Below are positions 53,701-63,164 of a stretch of DNA of 64,000 nt, one piece after another; position 1 is the stretch's first letter, and every line of letters begins with the position of its first letter. The stretch lies in contig JBAJFG010000019.1 of the NCBI GenBank assembly GCA_037903475.1, positions 1,612,001 through 1,676,000 on the forward strand, given 5' to 3'. Below the pieces are notes generated by a model. That model did no database searches. It had not been told where the DNA came from and saw nothing but the letters and a program-made list of their open reading frames with translations. The stretch comes from Ancylostoma caninum. Taxonomy: Eukaryota; Nematoda; Chromadorea; Rhabditida; Ancylostomatidae. Made by a program: the position numbers and the translations under genes.

Positions 53701-56093
53701 TCGCGACTCACGCGATTCCTATCGCGACAACCACCGCGGAGTACGGGACAACACAGGATATTGCATGCCTTCAAATGGTAAGGTTTTCGGGTGTTACTTA
53801 AGGCAAGGGTACACAAAATAAGCTTGAATCGAATAAAATACGGATCTAATAAAATTAAATCGCGAGGATCAGGGAATTCATGGGTTTAAGCCATTTGTAG
53901 AGTCACGTTCGGCAGTTTCAAAATGTTAAGTGTCAACTTGTCAAATTTTCTTCCAAACCACCAGGTCATTATAGTGGAACTTTATTAACCCATTGCCGAC
54001 CGCGCGCATTTTTGCGTGTCTGGCGCGTGAGACCAACGCCCCTTTTAAGAGTGCCGAGTTCCACACAGTTACGATAAGATAATTGGGAACAGAACAAATC
54101 TTTTTGCAAAAATAATTCGAAATTAAGTTCTAAGAGATTTTTGTGTCATCGGACCGGAAAAGGGGAGGATCTTAACCCTTCTGGATTTCACTGAGGACGA
54201 AGGAAGTTTGCAAAGAGTGTTTTGAGTGATATAACGGAGTGTTCAGAGAGTATACATGTTCGTGTGGCTCTAGCCTGGCGAATAAGGAGGTGCAGAATGT
54301 AACGAAAGTGTTTCTATGTAGGAAATGTGGCTTTTATCCAGATTATTTCCATCCACTACACAAGAAATGAAAAGCATTCCTTTCCGATTTTGAAATCCCA
54401 TCCTTTTCATGATATTTGTCGCAATAAAGGAGGACTCTTTCTTGAACCACAGTTATTTTAGACCTTCTCAGGAAGAATCATACCCATTCCGTATGGAAAT
54501 ACTGCAAAATAGTTCGAAAATAAGGTCCAGTACTTCATAAGAAGGGCGCGGCTCACCGGTGAGCCGCGCGGTCCCACGCGACCAAAAAAGCGCGGCTCAC
54601 CGGTGAGCCACGCGGTCGTCAATGGGTTAATGTCCTAACATTTTGATGCAACTGTTGTTAGTTCCATCATTCGTACTTACAACTGGTTAGTTTCATCTAT
54701 AGTTCCATCTTGCCATGGAAGGGTCCGCACAACTCCAAGTCGTTGCAGAGGACGAGTTTATGTAATAGAAATTATGTGCAGAACAAAATTTCAACAGACT
54801 CAGACAAATTGTCGGAGGGACCGCAGCAGAAAGAGATCGCGCTCGTGTGGTTAAGAAGAGAGAGACGCAGAGATGAAAATTTTCGGAAGGACCGCAGCAG
54901 AATGTTTTCTGCTGCGGTCCTTCCGAATCTCGCTGGAGTGGTTCGGAAAGACCGCAGCAGAATAGATTTGTGTGGGGAAAGATTCGGAAGGACCGCAGCA
55001 GGAAACCGGAAGAACCGCAGCAGAATGTTTTCTGCTGCGGTCCTTCCGGTTTTCTGCTGCGGTTCTTCCGAGTGCAGAAGGACCGCACCGGAAAACCGGA
55101 AAGACCGCAGCAGAAAGGAGGAGAGAGAGTGAGCGTCATTATACCCTTCTCATGTACGGAGCTCAGTTCTGTTGCGACCAACAAAAATCCAGTGGTTTCG
55201 AACTTCGGATTGGCTCCATGGGTATATCGGACCGTAGAACCAGTGACCCTCAACGAGATTGTCATTTTTGCTTGTGGGTAACCCCGCGTGGTCGCCCCAC
55301 GGGAGTGAACCGGTTGCCCAATTCAGTTCTACAGAATTGGCGCGCACATCCCCGTATCCAGTCGGAAAGACCGCAGTAGCTATTCGGAAGGACCGCAGCA
55401 GCTATTCGGAAGGACCGCAGCAGTCATTCGGAAGGACCGCAGCAGCTATTCGGAAAGGCCGCAGCAGCTCTTCGGAAGGACCGCAGCAGCTATTCGGAAG
55501 AAATGCAGCAGGAAACCGGAAGGACCGCAGGTCACCTGTCGGTTCTTCCGGTTTTCTGCTGCGGTCCTTCCGAAAAATTGTCTGAGGATGTTTTCCGCTG
55601 AACACACATTTTTGGTATGATACACATTTTTTGGGTTAAACAAAACTTCTTTCTCGGAGATCTAACGAGATCTATGAAGTTTTACAAACTAAAGCTAAAA
55701 GCTTCACCTTACATGACATTTTCAAAATTGAGGACAAATATTGAAGAGACGAGAGGATGTCGGGAACTTTTTGACACTCTGTGTATTAGGCATTTGAGAT
55801 CTTGTATCTACTGAAATTGCTTGGTGTTTTAGCAGTGCACGTAGACTATCGTCACATGAAATAAATACAAAAATAAGCAGGCCGTAGGTTTTCTCTTCCG
55901 ATCTCTGCCCGTGCTTGCTTTCTTTTCCGCTGAAGTCTGGGATGCCTACTATATCCTTCGGCCATTGATTTTTTCCACTGGTTTCGGTTGATTTTTGGAG
56001 GGTTGTTTACATAAGAACACAGAATCAATTTTTTATGTTGCAGCTTACCAACCAATGCAACCGATGTATTATGGAAATCAGGGCTACCAGTAG
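29786..56093 (+). CDS. prp-39: PRP39/PRPF39 pre-mRNA splicing factor (U1 snRNP-associated HAT-repeat protein), 18 exons
   Basis: Nuclear splicing factor; yeast Prp39 is a U1 snRNP component and metazoan PRPF39 helps 5' splice-site choice. Exons: 29786-29979, 34092-34244, 35304-35622, 35745-35860, 35924-36091, 36157-36256, 38181-38279, 39400-39510, 39572-39736, 39795-39921, 51850-51964, 52018-52119, 52438-52510, 52914-52976, 53094-53212, 53465-53566, 53641-53777, 56044-56093. They join in frame to 770 residues plus TAG. Residues 1-115 are an Arg/Ser-rich domain. Residues 116-700 hold HAT repeats, with family hallmarks [34 protein letters not shown] and [14 protein letters not shown]. Residues 709-754 are Arg/Ser/Asp-rich and the tail is Tyr/Gln/Met-rich, as in animal PRPF39. 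A ttttcag acceptor precedes the ATG by 20 nt. Introns range from 53 nt to about 11.9 kb. Confidence 0.95.
30414..32378 (+). mobile_element. Dead mariner transposon in prp-39 intron 1
   Basis: The ends match as 26-bp inverted repeats, TTAGGTTGGTCCGAAAGTTT and, inverted, TTAGGTTGGTCCGGAAGTCT. TA flanks lie at 30412-30413 and 32379-32380. Transposase fragments in broken frames follow mariner order: [20 protein letters not shown] (about 31291), [15 protein letters not shown] (about 31415), [19 protein letters not shown] (about 31860) and [13 protein letters not shown] (about 32090). The first catalytic Asp (usual TGDE) reads NGNE and the third (usual APxD) reads CPFE. Size is about 1.97 kb against the usual 1.3 kb, owing to at least one insertion (31480-31793). 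Confidence 0.93.
31480..31793. mobile_element. Inverted-repeat element inserted within the mariner
   Basis: gagtccccagactccgccgg at about 31480 is matched inverted by a sequence ending cagagtctggggactc at about 31793. The mariner coding order is interrupted between the NGNETW motif and the KVFLCCWW motif exactly here. The GC-rich interior encodes nothing recognisable. Confidence 0.6.
33158..33214. repeat. Short hairpin, 25-nt arms
   Basis: Arms at 33158-33182 and 33190-33214 around cgacagttttcacggag and its complement, with a 7-nt loop. It is in prp-39 intron 1, just outside the mariner. Few mismatches are visible. Confidence 0.6.
33344..33447. repeat. Nearly perfect 46-bp-arm hairpin in prp-39 intron 1
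   Basis: The arms 33344-33389 and 33401-33447 (core ggttgtgtagactcctgttt and its complement) differ by only one or two bases around an 11-nt loop. The size and pairing are those of a small foldback element or a miRNA/siRNA-type precursor. Confidence 0.75.
39040..39145. mobile_element. 106-bp MITE with TTAA duplication
   Basis: CACGTTCGCGAC and, inverted, CACGGTCGCGAC lie between two TTAA tetramers (39036-39039 and 39146-39149). The centre has a further palindrome, gtgcacgaccggtcgtgcac. TTAA targets suggest the piggyBac superfamily. It is in prp-39 intron 7. Confidence 0.65.
40119..40425 (-). CDS. Nested minus-strand exon-like segment, unassigned
   Basis: About 100 codons, open, with His/Asp-rich coding-like composition: [20 protein letters not shown]..., ...[20 protein letters not shown]..., ...[20 protein letters not shown].... 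It ends at a good gtacgt donor and begins near a cccaag acceptor. It may be an exon of a gene nested in prp-39 intron 10 or a fragment of a mobile element. I do not recognise the family, and no partner exon was located with confidence. Confidence 0.35.
44594..44821. mobile_element. Foldback MITE, copy B
   Basis: Inverted ends gcgttattcatgcttgcggc (and beyond, to gtttacgcg) at both sides. The interior closely matches copy A (18157-18385) in reverse orientation. No ORF. Confidence 0.88.
46870..47890. mobile_element. Long foldback element of about 1 kb
   Basis: About 390-bp diverged inverted arms (roughly 46870-47260 and 47500-47890). Shared blocks are cgattcccggcgcc, cctgcaggacccg, aaatcagcaaatgcttttct and acatgtccatagaggacg, each found inverted on the other side. 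A partial third copy is at 61080-61400. ORFs within it (such as 46608-47012) follow from the repeat and are not considered genes. Confidence 0.75.
47926..47994. repeat. Small palindromic repeat
   Basis: gttttaacacgttatgacg and, inverted, gttttatgacattatgacg enclose about 30 bp containing gaccgttctc and ggtggaccgtcc. It is probably a tiny MITE. Confidence 0.45.
50462..50877. repeat. Inverted-repeat element of the TTAAAGGCAG family with an adjoining palindrome
   Basis: ttaaaggcagagggccacct at 50462 is matched inverted by gaggtggacctctgccttta ending at about 50875. Just outside, 50898-50950 is a palindrome ttttcggaaggactgcagca / gctgcggtccttccgaaaa. No gene is recognised inside. Confidence 0.5.
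52571..52796. repeat. 226-bp near-perfect palindrome in prp-39 intron 13
   Basis: Arms of about 108 bp (52571-52678 and 52687-52796) around an 8-nt spacer, with only a handful of differences. Shared words include gatcagtaacagtgagcgct, ggcgcttagcgcc and gaccggtcactatgcaggga. Each arm carries a hammerhead-like core on opposite strands, one intact and one mutated. Confidence 0.9.
52703..52745 (+). ncRNA. Second hammerhead-ribozyme-like motif
   Basis: CTGATGA (52710-52716), one A, helix GGCGC/GCGCC with a TAA loop, then GAAA (52731-52734) and GCTC. The architecture is identical to the motif at 6425-6475, but stem II is a different sequence and still pairs, and the short stem III is AGCU instead of ACGU. 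GU before the core can pair with AC after the cleavage-site C. The opposite-strand copy in the left arm has GAGA for GAAA, which should be inactive. Confidence 0.45.
53989..54626. mobile_element. 638-bp piggyBac-like MITE with TTAA duplication
   Basis: CCCATTGCCGACCGCG and, inverted, CCCATTGACGACCGCG form the ends between TTAA at 53985-53988 and 54627-54630. CCC-starting ends with TTAA targets are piggyBac hallmarks. The right side repeats gcgcggctcaccggtgagcc twice. No transposase. It lies in prp-39 intron 17 (53778-56043). Confidence 0.8.
54800..55595. repeat. Array of CGGAAGGACCGCAGCAG repeats with inverted segments
   Basis: At about 55363-55530 a 22-23 bp unit (attcggaaggaccgcagcag) is repeated about seven times. 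At 54890-54930, 55000-55070 and 55530-55580 the word flips to ctgctgcggtccttccg, forming perfect hairpins. Long ORFs here on both strands are repeat translations. It is in prp-39 intron 17. Confidence 0.9.
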
Positions 56094-58871
56094 CACTTCT
56101 TCAGAATTGGTTTACTGCTAGTCTGTCATCTACGTATCATCGGAGCTCTCACACGGAGATATGGTACTCGTACCTTCTGTGATTGGCTGATCTAGACCCG
56201 GTTAAGAGTATGTACGCATTAGTACTACGTATGAACTGTTACTTTTACAAAGATAATTGACCATGTCACTGCTCTTACCCTGGTTGGTTTGTGGAGGAAC
56301 CCAAGTCAGTCTGTAACCGCGGACAGATGAGTACCGTGTCTCTTGGAAATATCTCTTTCCATCTGATTACTAAAATTCCACTTGTTCAGCTTTTTTGTTT
56401 TTGTTGTTGTTGTGGGTTTCATCTTACTAGATATTGTTTATTATGTGACTCAAATGTTGTTTCTTCTGCATTACGCTTCGTTACCTCCCACCACAATCAT
56501 TAACACGTCTGCATGGTCCTCTTTTGCAAATCCTTGGAATCCCTAGAGGAAATTAGCAATATTTGAGCAGTGGCGACTAATGTTGAGTGGGGCTCAGAAT
56601 ATGCCCGTGAACCTAAGGAGAACTCCCTTGAATGCTCGGTCTGGGGGAAGCTCTGGGTGGTAGCTACATTAATGGAACAGTGCTGTGGCAGACTTCACTT
56701 GTGCTTAAAGACAGTGCCCAACTCAAAATCGCTCTCGAGATTTTTACTTGGCTAGAATTATAATGCGGCGTTGTTCATAGTAGTGGGCATCATTCTTCTC
56801 AGAAATGCCGCGAACCCATTTCATTTCAGCTATTTTTTTTTGGGGGGGGGGGCGGAAATGGGGTAGGGCTACGTAAGCATGCCGGACATCTCGCATAAAA
56901 GCACTTGCCTCGCTTTCAGCTACAATAGTTGAGAGAATGGACAGCATCTTCAAGCGCAGACCTTTGACCAGTGCTGCCATCAGCTTGCTTGCAGTAATTC
57001 TTATGTGCCCAGTTCGCAGAGTCGGGCAGAAAGATATTCCAAACTTCTTTGCTATAATATGCTGTAAGCACTATGTTATGTTAGGAACGTCTAATTCTCC
57101 ACTTATGGATTTGTGACTTGAGGCTTTGAGCTGAAGTGGACCTAAAAATGGACAAATTTGGCAGGCATGAGTTGTGACCATTGCTTTGTTCCACGTACTG
57201 TGATCTCCAGCGATATTGCAGATTAACAAAAAAAATTTCGGGAATCCTCAGGTTAGATTCATCTGAGATATTTACAATATCCATGTGAAATAGCTCGACA
57301 TCAAAATATGTGCGAACAAAGCAATGTGGTATGGGCGGAGTTTTTTTTTCTGCAGTTTTTTTTACCATACTGGGAAATATGCAATCATCCACTGGAAAAC
57401 GAGACTACACAAGAAAACACTAAGGATAAACCGTACTCCACACAACTTATAGTTGTCTCTTGAGTTTCTTCAATGTTATCGTCATGCATTTACAGTTCCT
57501 TCGTTTGTGCGTTAGTCTCGGTTCGTTGACTGTCTTGTGAAAGGCTCCAACTGCAAATAGTTCCTCAATTTAAGCGATTAATTCACGATTTTTTTTTTGT
57601 CGCTGATACGATCATTTCATGGTCCTCACTATTTTCATTACTGTTGTTTTGTTATGGTATTTACCAATTCCATATAATGTTGTTCAGAGTCTTTGTCTTT
57701 GGATACCACAGATTCGTTGTGGAAATAAAGAATATGTACTCTTTCTACTCCAGAATAGTGCCGCAAACCTTAGTTAGTCTCCATAATCACGTACGGCTGC
57801 TCGCAGAGTTGCCGCACGTGCGTGCAGTGCTTCAGTGCGTTTGAAAGATTGCGGGCGCGATGGCAAAACGTGAACGCGACGCAGTTAGCACCACGTTTAT
57901 TGCCAGAATTTTTGTTCAGGAACGCCGTCTGCGGCAGTATGGTGCGGTGGTGCCGTTCCACAAGCAAATGCGCAGTCAAAATCGTCACGACGATGGGTCA
58001 ATACACATCGGATCACTCAAACGCGAGCAAGCAACGCAGCCCAGTGGGAGGGAGGGCAGAGGAATGCCAGTGTACCTATCGTAGGCTGCCGGCAGAGTTG
58101 GCCAGTGGTTGAATCGATTGTTATATTAATGTTCAGCGCATGTGAGAAGCTTAACAGGCATATCTTCAGCGACCCTTGAGCAGAAATGATGAAAAATCAA
58201 TAAAATCAGTATAATCGATGCTTTCATGCTAAATGATTGTCATAAAGAAAGTTTATAGTGGATGCATGCGACTGACGCGCGTGCGTCCATATGATCAAGA
58301 ATAGGGCTCAGACGCACGCGTTTACGACTTCACGGCTGCCGCCATTCCGTCCATTGAAGATGTGAATTCCACGTTGACCGGTCTTCATGAAAAGTCATCC
58401 GCAAATAGATGCGTGCGTCTGTCGCGCGGCTGTCGTATGCAGCTAGTGCAAATTGCCCTATACACGTGTTCAGCGTATTGGAAAACCCCAGTAGGCATGT
58501 CTACACCGACCCCATATATACAGATTATCAAATTTTCCTCTTTTGGAGAACACCTGTCCGCCCGCGCTAGATGGATGGCCCGCCATCTCAACCCAGTGTG
58601 GGCACACACATACAAACTCACAAATTTTCTGAAATATATGATAGTAATTCTTCCTTAACTTCTCTCTACAAAAGCCACAATGGTTACTACCAACATCTTT
58701 CATAAAGTACGCAGATGACAAAGAATGAAAACAAAGCGATGATTACAGCATGATAACAGGCATCAAAAATATGCAAAATATTCTTCTTTTCAATGACATA
58801 TTGTTCCGTCCCCGTCGGTCTCTGGGAGCACAATCTTTTTCTTCATCTCTAGAGTCTTATTTGCGACTAGA

Positions 58872-59146
58872 GTGTTGATCGAATCGAATAATATTCGAAT
58901 AATTATCCGAATATTCGTTTATTCGAAACATTCGAATATTCGAGCGATCAGAATATTCGAATTACTCGAATGTTCGAATATTTGACGTTTTCAAAACATT
59001 CGTTTATTCGAATAATCGAATGTTCGACGCTTTCAAAATATCCGCCTATTCGAATGTTCGAATATTCGACCATTGTCAATTATTCGATTATTCGAATATT
59101 CGAGGTGGGTTCATTCGAATATCCGATTATTCGAATAATCGAGTAG
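58872..59146. repeat. Degenerate ATTCGAATA-type repeat tract
   Basis: About 275 bp made almost entirely of ATTCGAATA, ATTCGTTTATTCG and TTCGACG words, each self-complementary, in irregular order. A short relative occurs at 60415-60455. Confidence 0.85.
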
Positions 59147-60894
59147 TCATTTTCAACAGCACCTTCGCTCTCATAATCATTCTCGAGTCCCATCAGCAAG
59201 CACCTACCGTGGCTAAATTTGAGACTGCTAAAATTTCACTCTCACATCGCCATTAAGCGTCAGTACGCCACATTATCATTTCAGCGGTCTGACAGCGGAC
59301 TTTCTGTAGGCTCACCGCACACCGATACTTTACCGATCGCGTTCAATTATTTGGTTGACTGTAGAGTTGGCTACGTCAAATATTGGTGCCACGTTTTACC
59401 CGCACATTCTCTAAGAATACCTACTGGCGCGAACAGACCGCTCCAATTTTGTGGCAAGTCTTAAGCTTCAATTTGGCGATTAAACTTCAACAAGAAAAGC
59501 AAAGAGCTTACTGGGAATTTTCAATCCTAGTCTGCCATCATGGCTTCACGCCTCCATTTCAATAATCACTCATAGTCCACATATTCATAGTTGTCTATTT
59601 TATTAGGTCGTCGCGAGAGTTTCCGCCATTTTCGGACATCTTTTCGGGTTAATTCTTTTCTTGAATACAACAAACACTCACACAATGTAAGTAAAATCAT
59701 TATTCTACACAAATAGTTTCGTTCTTGTTGGCAGCAACTTTTATCAAACGGTTCCTATGTAATTCCATCAAATACTGAGCATTGCATTCTGAGGAGGTAG
59801 TTCTCGTTTTGGCAGTAGAATCCATGGTTATCGGCGTCCGAGTCATAAACATTTCCTCACGTGAATTACATAAAGAACCCACTTCTCGTCTGGCAAGCTG
59901 AGCGAAGCTCTGTTGAAAATTCAAAGAGTTTATGCACGCGCTCTACGCACATGAAACTAGCAGTTACTCAGATTATGAGGTATCCATTCGTTGTGTTTCC
60001 TTGCCTCTCTGTGGAGAAGCAGATAAACAAATACTGTGCTGTGATGACGTTGGAGGCTTTCTGCCAGGTCACGGATACCACTTCGCGGTTCTATTCGATC
60101 AGCTCCAAGAGGCGCTCGCTTTCGTGGCATCCCTTGCGTTGCTACGTTATCAAACCAGAAGCAGCTGAACATGCTTGTAATCAATGACAATATTTTCTGT
60201 CATAATCGCAGCGGAATGATAGGATAAACTGGATATAGGTAGAGCATTGACTAACCCTTACATAAGCTTTGGACAGAAAATTCCAAATCAATTTGGAAAA
60301 ATCTGGCAACACACAAAAATAAATGAAACTTTCGCCGTACCTAATGAGTATTTGCTCTATTCAGGGAACTTCCCTTTGCATACTCAGCCGAGATAAATGT
60401 AGAACAACTTCTCAAATATTCGAAGTATTCGAATATTCGAGGAAAATTTTCGAATGCAACACTCTAATCTTAAAGCGTGCTGAATGTAGAATGGGAGCTG
60501 TGTATAACATGACTATACGTGAAGTTTTAACTTTTGCATAAAAATTTTTTAAATTGTTTGTCTTAGTTTATCATAATCTTTATATAAATTATATTTATAT
60601 ATAATGATTCTGTTGTTATTTATACATTTCAGAATACTACCTAGTGCAACAAAGTTAGGGTAAGCATTATTGTTGAGTATATGTTTAAGTTGATTTATGC
60701 GAGTGATAAAATGTTGTATTTTATTGCATGTGCGAGCTATACGTAACGTCTCGGTGTATATGGTAGCTTTTTCTAATATTTAATGAAACATTGGAGAAAA
60801 AGTGAGGTAATCTTTTAACTTCGAAGTTGAAGTGTTCGGTTCTGCGTTTCAAGAGAACCTTATTCGCTATAAGACGGTCTCGGGAGGGTAGTAG

Positions 60895-61077
60895 GGCATC
60901 GAGTCTGGCGAAATAACGTTTGAAAGTCGCCCACGCTCTGGACGAGCATCAATTGTTACTAAAGCCCATTTGCAGGACGGGCCGAAGGCGAGCCCGGATG
61001 TCAATACCTGCAAGTTGGCGAACATATCCATTGCGACTATGCGACCGTCATCAAGCATCCTCACGGCCTCAAATTTG
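60895..61077 (+). mobile_element. Mariner transposase fragment (DNA-binding region)
   Basis: The plus strand reads SGEITFESRPRSGRASIVTK, then ASPDVNTCKLANISIATMRP. This matches the linker between the two helix-turn-helix units and the second unit of mariner transposases. The frame breaks upstream, and no terminal repeats were found. Confidence 0.6.
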
Positions 61078-61079
61078 AA

Positions 61080-61400
61080 GAAATTTCTACTCAGCTCCCA
61101 AAAAGATATGAAGTCCTAGAGGAGTGAAACTCCGGCACATAATAGAGCTGGTTGTTCTCTAAGAATGCAAAGGAGAGCATTTGCTGAGCGAGTCAGAGAA
61201 CATTAGCTCAAAGACTAACTCATCCTACTTTCCTACAAACAAACGGGTCCTGCAGGGGAATACTCCTATATGCAACAGATCGATTTCGCTTTACACACTT
61301 CACTTTCAAATACTTGCACCATCTTTGCTGTATGCTTGATTCTGAAGTGATTTCTGCCCGTGCAAAAATTTTTTGTAGGCGGTGCGATAGAACCCGTGGG
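61080..61400. repeat. Partial copy of the 46.9-47.9 kb foldback element
   Basis: The blocks ctcccaaaaagatatgaag, agagcatttgctga, cgggtcctgcaggggaat and gcttgattctgaagtgattt occur in the same order as in the right arm 47560-47860. It directly follows the mariner fragment. Confidence 0.7.
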
Positions 61401-61724
61401 CGCGCAGATGCCGGCGCCAGGGTAAAGCACAGGTGTTGTATTTCACACCACCCCTACGTGTTTAGAGCAGCAAATAAACAAATAACACAATAGTAGATTT
61501 TTCTGTGTTTACGTTGTAGTCTCATCAATTTTCCAAGATGTGTGCTTACTGACATTTGTATTTGTCTGTGCCAGATATTGACTGTATTACATGCGTGAAC
61601 TACTCCACGCCCAAAAACAGAAATTGAATAAATAAAAGCGAAAAAACAAATGGGGGTTACGTTCTGTTTTTTTTTTCCTTTATGATTAATTCTCGTCCTG
61701 CGACCCATACACCATCCTACATAT

Positions 61725-61978
61725 GGTCTACTAGCTCACACAGGGCGCCTGATCCGACTTTGTCTGCAATTACGAATTTGTCCGCAGAATGCGCCTGGAA
61801 AGATATTTTAGCAAATGGCAGTAGGGAAACATAAGAATGGAAGGAACCACACCACATCAATATCAAAAAAGTGCAAAAAATAGATCAATTATTCAAAAAG
61901 TTAGTTAGTCAAAAAAAAATGATGAGGCTGTAGTTGCGGACAAAGTCGGGTCAGGCGCCCTCTGTGAGCTAATAGACT
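61725..61978. mobile_element. 254-bp terminal-inverted-repeat element
   Basis: ctagctcacacagggcgcct near 61730, continuing to gatccgactttgtctgcaa, is matched inverted at about 61935-61975 (ggcgccctctgtgagct). It has an AT-rich interior and no ORF. It directly abuts the next element. Confidence 0.75.
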
Positions 61979-61981
61979 GTA

Positions 61982-62529
61982 CAGTCTATCCGAAACGACG
62001 AGTGCCCTCAGCCGGCGGGAAGACTCGTGGCGGCGCGACTGCGGCGTAGCCCTCTTGGCAGCATACGTCGAATTGATCAGCTGTTTAGATCAACACCGCC
62101 ATGTTCAATCGGCAAAAAGGTGGGTTTTTCTTCGTTTTTATCCATTTTTGTGCCTTTTATTTGAATATATTATCCGTAGGCCGTTGCATGTTTGAGGCCG
62201 TTCTGAACGTTTGTTTTTGTTTTTGCAGTTTCTAGTATGGCCACAGGGAAAAAAACAGTGAAAAAACACATTCAAATAAAAAAAAAGAAACGTGCAAAAC
62301 AGCCTCACACAAGCAACGGCCTGATACATATATGATGATATCTTTGAAAAAAAAAAAGCACAAGAATGGATAAAACTAAAGAAAAACTCACCTTTTTGTC
62401 GATTGAGCGAGGCGACGTTGATCTCAACAGCTGACCAATTCGACGTACGCTGCCAAGACGACCGCGCCGCCGTCGCGCCGCCACGAGATTTCCCGCCGGC
62501 TGAGGGGACTCGTCGGTTCGGATAGACTG
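61982..62529. mobile_element. 548-bp Tc1/mariner-type MITE with TA duplication
   Basis: CAGTCTATCCGAAACGACGA and, inverted, CAGTCTATCCGAACCGACGA start the ends. TA flanks both (61980-61981 and 62530-62531). Pairing continues through cagccggcggga and cgtggcggcgcgac. A subterminal inverted block (caatcggcaaaaaggtgggt) lies near 62110 and 62395. The 152-residue minus ORF at 62138-62596 is element DNA. Confidence 0.85.
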
Positions 62530-62581
62530 TACGTACAGGCATTCTCCTCGGAGTAAACATCGCGTTGCAATACACGCGCAA

Positions 62582-62690
62582 GCTGATCCATTCCAACAGA
62601 TCAAATTCTCAATTGAAAAGCTACGTTTTTAGCGCCTCGCACGTAGCTTTTGTACTGGGTCCGCAATTGCACCGATTTTTACTCCATGAC
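62582..62690 (+). repeat. Truncated relative of the 16117-16279 MITE
   Basis: gatccattccaacagatcaa, acgtagcttttgtactgggt and ccgcaattgcaccgattttt occur in the same order and orientation as inside 16154-16265. The distal CCGGGAG end is degraded on this copy. Confidence 0.8.
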
Positions 62691-63111
62691 AAATGCCATA
62701 TATGCACTGACTTTGGCAGAATAGCCAACGCCTTCTGTTCAGGAAGCATCGTGAAGAAAATGACGTCCACGTCCTACCACATTAATCGAGCGGGGGATGA
62801 GATGTTCCACACCTCTACGATCTCTGCTGTCACTTCGAAAATTTCCCATCACAGTAAATCAGTACTGCAACACAGAGTAATAGTGATAAATATTAGACGC
62901 AGTATTTAGTAAAAGTAGTATGTATTTGCTTGCCACAGAAGAAGGAGCACAATAAATTTTCCAAGTTTTACTCCACTTGTGCAAATCGCTCACGTTAAGT
63001 TGGGTTTAAAATTGCAAGAATTGCAGCGAAGTCTAGCTGAAACCCTCTGCGAAGCTATTTCGCGCTCCCACGCGATCCCGCGCTCTATTGCGAAAAAGAT
63101 TACTGTAGCTA

Positions 63112-63164
63112 CCACCACAGGGCAGGTGCTGAGAGGGTGCGTGTAGCGCACCTGCTGTGGTGGG
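63112..63164. repeat. Hairpin with about 17-bp arms
   Basis: ccaccacagggcaggtgc and, inverted, ccaccacagcaggtgcgc around a loop of about 20 nt. It could be the core of another foldback element. No adjacent gene is recognised. Confidence 0.5.

Noticed and set aside
54693..55585. Long ORFs on both strands (up to 190 codons)
   Set aside because: Translations of the CGGAAGGACCGCAGCAG array; repeated stop-free units give long frames on both strands.
57860..58084. 74-codon plus-strand ORF with coding-like composition
   Set aside because: No homologous family recognised, no splice partner, and overlapping frames are equally open; left as unsupported.
59700..59924. Possible last exon on the minus strand after a caacag acceptor
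   Set aside because: Open and plausible, but no upstream exon or known domain could be found.
62138..62596. 152-codon minus-strand ORF
   Set aside because: Lies almost wholly within the 548-bp TA-flanked MITE; no recognisable domain.
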